Assembly (NCBI GenBank): GCA_913045115.1
Contig: CAJWPJ010000010.1
Span: 1 to 32,532, forward strand
Origin: an uncultured Gammaproteobacteria bacterium
GTDB lineage: Bacteria > Pseudomonadota > Gammaproteobacteria > GCA-002705445 > GCA-002716945
DNA: 32,532 nt
Reading direction: 5' to 3'
A program made the translations under genes and the position numbers. Positions 25,502 to 32,532 of this stretch are shown here, piece by piece; position 1 is the first letter of the stretch, and each line of letters opens with the position of its first letter. Under the pieces are notes generated by a model. That model ran no database searches and was not told the DNA's origin. It was given only the letters and a program-made list of their open reading frames with translations.

Positions 25502-27475
25502 ATGACTAAGATAGAAAAGACAATAAACTTGATGAAAGAGGAAAATACCTACAGAAGGTTTAACGACGGTGATCATAAATATGATGACTTTTCTGAGGCG
25601 ATATTTGAACAAGACCACTCTCACAAGTGCCCTACATATGTTCACAAAACACCTCCTTGCCAAGGAAGTTGTCCATCTGGTGAAGACATACGTGGATGGT
25701 TACAAATCGTCAGAGGAATAGAGCAGCCGCCTGAAGATATGTCCATGTCAGAATACGCATTTAGAAGATCCACATCAGCTAATCCGTTTCCATCTCAAAT
25801 GGGAAGAGTCTGCCCAGCACCTTGTCAAAGTGGGTGTAATAGAAACGAGGTTGACGACTATGTTGGGATAAACGCTGTTGAACAGTTTATAGGTGATAAA
25901 GCTATCAAAGAAGGTTATACATTTGATCCTGCGCCTAAATTACAAAAAGAGAGAGTAGCAATTATTGGTGGCGGTCCTGCGGGGTTATCGGCAGCATATC
26001 AACTGAGAAAAATGGGATATGCCTCAACTATATTTGAAGAGAGAAAAGAGCTTGGTGGGATGATGCGCTATGGTATTCCAGGTTACAGAACACCCAGAGA
26101 TCTTCTAGACAAAGAAATTGAGAGAATTATTAACCTTGGTGATATCGAACTAGTTCTTGGAAAAAGAGTTGGTAGAGATATAGAGTTAGCAGAAGTCGAG
26201 AAATCACACGATGCGGTTTTATGGACCATAGGATGTTGGAATGGTAAAGCAATTCCTGTAGATGGTGGAGATGCGACTAACTGCATTACTGGCGTTGATT
26301 TCTTAGAAGCCTTTTGTGATGGAAGACTCAAGGTTGGTTCAAAAAAAGTGATATGCGTTGGTGGGGGTGATACATCCATAGACGTCGTATCTGTAGCTAG
26401 AAGACTTGGACACATATCTAAAATGAATGACCAAGATACTCCTGAGAATATTGTTCACGGCTACGTTGCTCAAGATGTATCTGAATCAGCTGCTAAAGAG
26501 GGTGCTGAAGTAACATTAACATCATTATTTAAAAAAGAAGAAATGACAGCAGCAGAGCAAGAGGTCAATGATGCTATGCATGAGGGTGTAAACATTCTAA
26601 ATGGAGTTATGCCTGTCAAGATAGAAAAAAATGATGAAAATAGAGCTGTAGCAATGATAGTTGCAGATTGTACTTTTGATGAGAAAAATATTCCTGTACC
26701 AGTTGAGGGGACAGAAAGAAGAATAGAGGCTGATCTAATTGTAGCTGCTATTGGACAAGCACCAGACATTGAGGGCATAGACGAATTAGGAAACGAAAGA
26801 GGATTTTTTGAGGTAGATGATTATTATAGACATAAAACAAAAGAAGGACATTTTGTTGCTGGTGATATTATAAGACCACATCTTCTAACAACTGCCATCG
26901 GGCAAGGGTCTATCGTTTCACAAACAATTAAAAGTTACTTTGAAAATAAAGATTTTAAAAGACGCCCTAAAGTTGACGTTCACCACTTCAACCTTCTTGA
27001 TAAATTAAGAGAGACAGACTTAGAGCCAGAACCGTATACAGCTCCAATAGATCCTGATTTATATCGTGGTTCTGATAAAAGCAAAAACGTGCTTCATAAC
27101 TATGAAGATAGATCCGCTCAAGAAATTATCCCATCCACTGAATTATTTCTTGGTCATTTTAAGCATGAGGATAGACTCAAGAGAGGAGAGGATGTTCCAT
27201 CTGGAGACGATGTAATAGACAACTATCAAGATCGAATTATAGGACTAACAGAAGAACAAGCTATTGCTGAAGCATCAAGATGCATGAGCTGTGGTATGTG
27301 CTTTGAATGTGACAATTGTGTTATCTACTGCCCTCAAGATGCTGTATTTCGAGTTAAAAAAGATGAGGCTACGCTTGGTAGATATGTAGATACAGATTAC
27401 AACAAATGCATTGGATGCCATATTTGTGCTGATGTATGCCCAACTGGATATATAAAAATGGGGCTCGGCGAGTAG
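25502..27475 (+). CDS. dsrL: DsrL, NAD(P)H:acceptor oxidoreductase with ferredoxin domain
   Basis: IIGGGPAGLSAAYQLRKMGY, CVGGGDTSIDVVSVARRLG; C-terminal CMSCGMCFECDNCVIYCPQDAV and CIGCHICADVCPTG. Confidence 0.95.
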   Translation: MTKIEKTINLMKEENTYRRFNDGDHKYDDFSEAIFEQDHSHKCPTYVHKTPPCQGSCPSGEDIRGWLQIVRGIEQPPEDMSMSEYAFRRSTSANPFPSQMGRVCPAPCQSGCNRNEVDDYVGINAVEQFIGDKAIKEGYTFDPAPKLQKERVAIIGGGPAGLSAAYQLRKMGYASTIFEERKELGGMMRYGIPGYRTPRDLLDKEIERIINLGDIELVLGKRVGRDIELAEVEKSHDAVLWTIGCWNGKAIPVDGGDATNCITGVDFLEAFCDGRLKVGSKKVICVGGGDTSIDVVSVARRLGHISKMNDQDTPENIVHGYVAQDVSESAAKEGAEVTLTSLFKKEEMTAAEQEVNDAMHEGVNILNGVMPVKIEKNDENRAVAMIVADCTFDEKNIPVPVEGTERRIEADLIVAAIGQAPDIEGIDELGNERGFFEVDDYYRHKTKEGHFVAGDIIRPHLLTTAIGQGSIVSQTIKSYFENKDFKRRPKVDVHHFNLLDKLRETDLEPEPYTAPIDPDLYRGSDKSKNVLHNYEDRSAQEIIPSTELFLGHFKHEDRLKRGEDVPSGDDVIDNYQDRIIGLTEEQAIAEASRCMSCGMCFECDNCVIYCPQDAVFRVKKDEATLGRYVDTDYNKCIGCHICADVCPTGYIKMGLGE

Positions 27476-27503
27476 TTAATCGCTTTTTACTCAGGGGAAA
27501 ATA

Positions 27504-27956
27504 TTGAGACATCTTAAAATATCATTACTGATATTTGTCTGCATGGTTACTATGCATTCAGTCTATGCCCATGACGGCAACCCACACGTATCCCCAGGTA
27601 AATCTAAGGCAGATTCCCAAAAAGCATGCGTAGAACCTACAGATGTTATGAGAAAAGAACACTATTTGTTTCTTCTACATCAAAGAGACGAGACAGTAAT
27701 AGACGGCATTAGGACAAAAAATCATAGTTTAGCAAATTGTGTTGATTGTCATGTTTCATATGACGAGAAAGGTAAAGCTATTCCTATTAATTCTGAGGGT
27801 CAATTCTGTCAAGAGTGCCATGTAAAAACAGCAACTAATATAACTTGTTTCTCGTGTCATGCTGCAGAACCAAGATTCCCCAACCATGCAAAGAATATCA
27901 GTAATGGTGATATTGATGAGATTAGTGCTATTGCAAAGAGGATAGAAGATGAATAA
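27504..27956 (+). CDS. dsrJ: DsrJ, triheme c-type cytochrome
   Basis: Signal peptide; three CxxCH motifs (CVDCH, CQECH, CFSCH); TTG start with AGGGGA RBS. Confidence 0.93.
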   Translation: MRHLKISLLIFVCMVTMHSVYAHDGNPHVSPGKSKADSQKACVEPTDVMRKEHYLFLLHQRDETVIDGIRTKNHSLANCVDCHVSYDEKGKAIPINSEGQFCQECHVKTATNITCFSCHAAEPRFPNHAKNISNGDIDEISAIAKRIEDE

Positions 27957-28677
27957 TAGACGAAATTTCCTTGTTAAATCAGCAAGCGCATTAACTATGA
28001 CATTTATTGTTCCATCTCTCTTGTCTTCTAATGTACAAGCAAAAAAACCACTTGATCAAAAAGTTTCTAATAAGCAAAGTTGGGGAATGCATATTGACGT
28101 TGATAAATGTGTTGATGGATGTACAGCATGTGTTGATGCTTGTAATGAGGAAAATGGATTGACTGGCTTCGGTAGACCTGAGACAGACTCTCAGTGGATT
28201 AGAAAAGTTAAAATTAAAGATAAAACCACTGACAAAATAACAACCATGCCAATGATGTGCCAACATTGTGAGAACCCACCATGTTGTGATGTCTGTCCTA
28301 CAGGAGCTTCATTCAAAAGAGTAGATGGCATTGTGATGGTTAATCAGCATACATGTATTGGCTGTAGATATTGCATGATGGCATGTCCATTTAAAGCAAG
28401 ATCGTTTGTTCACGAAACATTAACAACTCAGAATACTAATGCTCCACGCGGAAAAGGATGTGTAGAAAGCTGCAATTTATGTGTTAATAAAATAGATCAT
28501 GGCTCAAAAACTACTGCATGTGAAGATGCTTGTATTAAATCTGGCCATAATGCGATTACATTTGGTGACTTAAAAGATAGTAACAGTAAAGTCAGATTAG
28601 CAATTGATTCAAATAGTCCAAGAAGACTAAGAAATGATTTAAATTTAAACCAAAAAGTTTTCTATTCAAATATATGA
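27949..28677 (+). CDS. dsrO: DsrO, periplasmic Fe-S protein with Tat-like signal
   Basis: NNRRNFLVKSASALT Tat-like; CVDGCTACVDACNEE, CQHCENPPCCDVCPTGAS, CIGCRYCMMACPF. Confidence 0.95.
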   Translation: MNNRRNFLVKSASALTMTFIVPSLLSSNVQAKKPLDQKVSNKQSWGMHIDVDKCVDGCTACVDACNEENGLTGFGRPETDSQWIRKVKIKDKTTDKITTMPMMCQHCENPPCCDVCPTGASFKRVDGIVMVNQHTCIGCRYCMMACPFKARSFVHETLTTQNTNAPRGKGCVESCNLCVNKIDHGSKTTACEDACIKSGHNAITFGDLKDSNSKVRLAIDSNSPRRLRNDLNLNQKVFYSNI

Positions 28678-29849
28678 GCGACTACACACTTAACAAATTA
28701 AAAACTCCTCGAATACTTTATTGGGGGATATTTCTTTTTCTAGGTTTTCTAATATTACTAGGCTTAGCCTCATCTGCATATATGGAACATGAAGGCCACT
28801 ATGTTACTGGCATGAATAATCAGATCGTTTGGGGCTTACCACATATTTTTGCAGTTACACTAATTGTGATAGCGTCGGGAGTTTTAAATATTGCTTCAAT
28901 GTCATCAGCATTCAATAAAAAACTATATAAACCTCTTGCTCCGCTATCAGCATTATTTGCTATAGCTTTTTTAATAGCCGGACTTATTATTTTAGTCCTT
29001 GATTTAGGTAGACCGGATCGTTTAATTGTTGCGATGACCACATATAACTTTAAATCAATTTTTGCGTGGAATATTTTTCTATACTCTGGTTTTTTTGTCA
29101 TATTGGCAATATATATTTGGTCAATGTTGGACTTCAATGTCAGTAGGTTCTCTTCTTTAATTGGAAAAATAGCATTTGGTTGGAGAATAATACTAACTAC
29201 CGGTACAGGATCAATATTTGGATTTTTAGTAGCTAGAGAAGCTTATTCAACTGCAGTTCTTGCACCACTTTTTATTGTGATGTCTTTATTATATGGAACG
29301 GCAGTATTTTATTTGTTATTAAGAGTTATCTCTAAGCTACAATCTATTGATATCCCACCTGAAATCACCACAAGCATTAGAAGGTTAATGATAATCTTCC
29401 TTTTAGCCAATATATATTTTTTGATCTTGTATCATATAACCAATCTATACATATCCAAACAAATAGCTGTTGAGTCATTCATACTATTAAATGGCGGGGG
29501 TTATACAACTATGTTTTGGCTAGGACAAGTTGGTTTGGGACTAGTAGTACCACTTTCATATGAAATGACTAATGGTGAGAATAGAGGATTTGCTTTGACG
29601 ATAACTTCTATTATGGTCTTAGTTGGGGGGTTCTTTGCGGTTGCTGTGATCATTATTGGCGGTCAGGCTTTCCCATTAAATATTTTTCCGGATCATATTA
29701 TTTTAGAGTCTTCTTTTTATGACAGCGTAATTCATTCTTACACACCTTCAATATTTGAGTTCGGTCTGGGAATAGGCGGGACATCACTTGCTCTAATAAT
29801 AATTCTTATTCTTATTACAAATTTAAAATTTATCCCTTCGAAGAAGTAG
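28674..29849 (+). CDS. dsrP: DsrP, NrfD-like integral membrane subunit
   Basis: Polytopic; HIFAVTLIVIASGVLNIASMSS, LDLGRPDRLIVAMTTYNFKSIFAWN. Confidence 0.95.
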   Translation: MSDYTLNKLKTPRILYWGIFLFLGFLILLGLASSAYMEHEGHYVTGMNNQIVWGLPHIFAVTLIVIASGVLNIASMSSAFNKKLYKPLAPLSALFAIAFLIAGLIILVLDLGRPDRLIVAMTTYNFKSIFAWNIFLYSGFFVILAIYIWSMLDFNVSRFSSLIGKIAFGWRIILTTGTGSIFGFLVAREAYSTAVLAPLFIVMSLLYGTAVFYLLLRVISKLQSIDIPPEITTSIRRLMIIFLLANIYFLILYHITNLYISKQIAVESFILLNGGGYTTMFWLGQVGLGLVVPLSYEMTNGENRGFALTITSIMVLVGGFFAVAVIIIGGQAFPLNIFPDHIILESSFYDSVIHSYTPSIFEFGLGIGGTSLALIIILILITNLKFIPSKK

Positions 29850-29861
29850 AGTTTAATCATT

Positions 29862-31214
29862 ATGGTTAACTCCTTACTCATATCATCTACCAAAAAGTCA
29901 TCAGGCAAAACAATTATCTCTATTGGTCTATCTGGATTAATTAATAAGATTGGTTACAATGTCCGAACTTTTAAAAAAGGACCAGATTTCATAGATCCGT
30001 CATGGTTATCTTTAGCCTCAAACAGAGACTGCTATAACCTAGATTTTAATACGATGAGTCAGGCTGAGATAACAAAGCTATTTTCAGAGAAAACTCATAA
30101 CATGGATTTTAGTCTCATAGAGGGAACTAAAGGTCTTTACGATGGTATATCTACTGATGGAAGCGATAGCAACGCACAGTTAGCTAGTCTTCTAAAAACT
30201 GAGGTATTATTAGTTATAGACTGTGAAGGTATGACAAGGGGCATAGCTCCTTTATTAGAAGGGTATAAGTCGTTTGGGAAAGATCTTAGATTAAATAAAG
30301 TTCTATTAAATAATGTCTCAACATCAAGACATGAATCTAAATTGGTTGCTGCAGTATCACAATATACAGATTTTGATGTTTTGGGAGTTGTTCCAAAAAT
30401 AAGTAACTTCATATCTGAGAGGCATTTAGGACTAGTTCCAACATTTCAACACCCACGTAAAAAGAAGGTATTATCATCATTAATATCAATTATAAAAGAC
30501 AACACAGACTATAAAAAATTGTTACCAGCTAAACCTAAAAAATCACAGAGTGATAATAAACCTATTTTAAAAAATAAACACAATTCTCTTCTAATAGGAG
30601 TTGCTTCAGATGCAGCATTTGGTTTTTATTATCCAGATGATTTAGAGGAAATCGAGAGACATGGTTGTAAAATAAAAAAAATTGATTTGATACGAGACTC
30701 TAAACTACCATCACTAGATGGCTTATTTATAGGTGGAGGTTTCCCAGAGGTACAAGCACATAAACTTGAAAAAAATACCTCAATGAAAAAGTCAATTCGT
30801 AATGCAATAAATCAAAACCTTCCAGTGTATGCTGAATGTGGCGGACTTATGTATCTAGCTAAAAGTATTAAGTTTAAGAATTCTCGTACTAAAATGTGTA
30901 ATGTTTTTGATATTGATATTGAAATGAATGAAAAGCCTATCGGAAGAGGTTATACAGTCTTAGAAGCTAATAATCACCCATGGGCAGTGAATAAAAAAAA
31001 TATACATGCGCATGAGTTTCACTACTCATCTGTCATACATAACACCAAGAAATATAAATATGCATATAATATAAAACGAGGTTATGGTATCAATGGTAAA
31101 AAAGATGGCTTAATATATAAAAATACTATTGCGTCTTTTTCACATTTAAGGTCAACAAATAGATTCAGTTGGACCAAATATTTTATTAAATTTATTGAGG
31201 AACTAAATGGTTAA
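29862..31214 (+). CDS. dsrN: DsrN, cobyrinate a,c-diamide synthase-like (siroheme amidase)
   Basis: STKKSSGKTIISIGLSGLINKIGYNVRTFKKGPDFIDPSWLS; GLFIGGGFPEVQA; VYAECGGLMYLAKS. Confidence 0.92.
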   Translation: MVNSLLISSTKKSSGKTIISIGLSGLINKIGYNVRTFKKGPDFIDPSWLSLASNRDCYNLDFNTMSQAEITKLFSEKTHNMDFSLIEGTKGLYDGISTDGSDSNAQLASLLKTEVLLVIDCEGMTRGIAPLLEGYKSFGKDLRLNKVLLNNVSTSRHESKLVAAVSQYTDFDVLGVVPKISNFISERHLGLVPTFQHPRKKKVLSSLISIIKDNTDYKKLLPAKPKKSQSDNKPILKNKHNSLLIGVASDAAFGFYYPDDLEEIERHGCKIKKIDLIRDSKLPSLDGLFIGGGFPEVQAHKLEKNTSMKKSIRNAINQNLPVYAECGGLMYLAKSIKFKNSRTKMCNVFDIDIEMNEKPIGRGYTVLEANNHPWAVNKKNIHAHEFHYSSVIHNTKKYKYAYNIKRGYGINGKKDGLIYKNTIASFSHLRSTNRFSWTKYFIKFIEELNG

Positions 31215-31560
31215 GCAGATATTTGAAATTAGTGATGATGCAGCAAAGCAGATTATTGCAGCCGCTGAGGAGTCAGAAAGTTCTGAGTGGCCACTAAGAA
31301 TATCACTAAACGTAGATTCTTCTGGCAAGTTTAATTACCTAATGGGTTTTGACCAATCAAAAGAGGAGGATCTTCAATTGAAAATAAATGGCATAAATAT
31401 ATTGATTGATCCTGACTCTATGGTAAATCTTAAAAATACAAAACTTGACTATGTTGCTATAGATGGTTCAGATAAGCAGTTTATTTTTATCAATCCAAAT
31501 GACCCAGAGTATAAAAAGCCAGACGAATCACTTGATACAAATACTACACACGATTTTTAG
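31207..31560 (+). CDS. dsrR: DsrR, A-type (IscA-like) protein without Cys ligands
   Basis: A-type carrier layout (FEISDDAAKQIIAAAEE...LDYVAIDG...FIFINPNDP) with no cysteines; position after dsrN. Confidence 0.88.
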   Translation: MVKQIFEISDDAAKQIIAAAEESESSEWPLRISLNVDSSGKFNYLMGFDQSKEEDLQLKINGINILIDPDSMVNLKNTKLDYVAIDGSDKQFIFINPNDPEYKKPDESLDTNTTHDF

Positions 31561-32517
31561 CTAGGTAGAAGTTTTTCTTAATTCTTTTGGTATGGAGAAC
31601 GTTATATTTTCGCTTTTGAAAGATAGATTTTTATCAGACATCTTGGCACCTTGACCCAATAGAAATTTTACTAAGGAATCTACAGTGTCCTCAGGCGCCG
31701 ATGCACCCGCTGTAATACCTATAACCTTATCACCACTTAAATCTTCGATACTGATCTGATTTATGTCGTCGATCAAAAAAGACTTAATTCCATATTGTAC
31801 CCCTATCTCTCTCAACCGCTGAGAGTTCGAGCTATTTTGTGAGCCCACAACTATCAATGAATCACAAAACTCTAAAATCTTTTTGACAGCTTCTTGTCTA
31901 TTTTGTGTTGCATAACAAATATCATCTTTTCTTGGACCAATGATGTTTGGGAACTTGAGTTTCAAAGACCTCACTATACTTTTCGTATCATCAACCGATA
32001 ATGTTGTCTGCGTTACATAGGCAAGATCTTCGTTTTCAATTTGTAATTTATCTATATCATCGTTTGTCTCAACTAGATGAATTTTACCCTTATCAGAAAT
32101 GTATTGACCCATTGTTCCTTCAACTTCTGGGTGACCACTATGTCCCACTAAAACAACATCAATGTTCTGTGATGCAAATTTATGAATTTCAAAATGAACT
32201 TTTGTAACAAGTGGACAAGTTGCATCAAATACTTTTAGTCTTTTTAAAGAAGCTAGTTCTGATATTTCTTTTGATACACCATGAGCGCTATAAATTAATA
32301 TAGACTGATCTGGAACATTGTCTAGAGATTCAACAAAAACAACCCCTTTTTCTACTAATTGTTCTATTACATGTTTGTTATGTACAACTTCATGCTTAAC
32401 ATAAATAGTTTCATCAAAAATTTCTACAGCACGGTTTACTATTTCTATTGCTCTTTCTACACCTGCGCAAAAACCTCTAGGCTCTGTTAATAATATTTCT
32501 GAGTTTTTAAGTATCAT
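31561..32517 (-). CDS. ispH: 4-hydroxy-3-methylbut-2-enyl diphosphate reductase
   Basis: EPRGFCAGVERAIEIVNRA, KHEVVHNKHVIEQL, DATCPLVTKVH, VGHSGHPEVEGTMGQ, ITAGASAPEDTVD. Confidence 0.97.
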   Translation of the reverse strand: MILKNSEILLTEPRGFCAGVERAIEIVNRAVEIFDETIYVKHEVVHNKHVIEQLVEKGVVFVESLDNVPDQSILIYSAHGVSKEISELASLKRLKVFDATCPLVTKVHFEIHKFASQNIDVVLVGHSGHPEVEGTMGQYISDKGKIHLVETNDDIDKLQIENEDLAYVTQTTLSVDDTKSIVRSLKLKFPNIIGPRKDDICYATQNRQEAVKKILEFCDSLIVVGSQNSSNSQRLREIGVQYGIKSFLIDDINQISIEDLSGDKVIGITAGASAPEDTVDSLVKFLLGQGAKMSDKNLSFKSENITFSIPKELRKTST

Positions 32518-32532
32518 TATCTACATCCAATA

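Noticed and set aside
26083-26778. - strand ORFs of 110 and 102 aa inside dsrL
   Set aside because: Ser/Thr-rich antisense shadow ORFs over a strongly conserved gene.
1-32532. tRNA/rRNA genes, transposases, phage integration signatures
   Set aside because: None recognised; no IS-like inverted repeats flanking the cassettes.

Overview
AT-rich bacterial window, most likely from a gammaproteobacterial sulfur oxidizer (inferred from gene content only). Four blocks are visible. (1) 1-6.7 kb, + strand housekeeping run: partial dihydroorotase, TadA-like deaminase, PEP carboxylase, DUF2905-like, S24-like protein, glutaredoxin, Sel1 protein, and fused siroheme synthase CysG. (2) 6.7-13.6 kb, TonB uptake island: tonB/exbD/exbD on the - strand; on the + strand a FecA-like receptor, a DUF2946-like Cys protein, an OprC/NosA-type copper receptor and exbB. 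Two Fur-box-like palindromes lie in the divergent promoter. (3) 13.6-19.2 kb, two compact - strand cassettes. One is 2OG oxygenase / divergent TrpD-like / Rieske / DUF4396-like. The other is TauD-like dioxygenase / small ORF / Cas6(Cmx6)-like protein / DsrC-family protein with no C-terminal cysteines / two small ORFs. (4) 19.4-31.6 kb, reverse dissimilatory sulfite reductase locus dsrABEFHCMKLJOPNR, then convergent ispH. The best candidate for an under-described system is the second - strand cassette (16684-19237), divergent from dsrA, where a Cas6-like protein without any visible CRISPR array sits beside a cysteine-less DsrC paralogue. All family calls are by eye from translated motifs; no searches were run.
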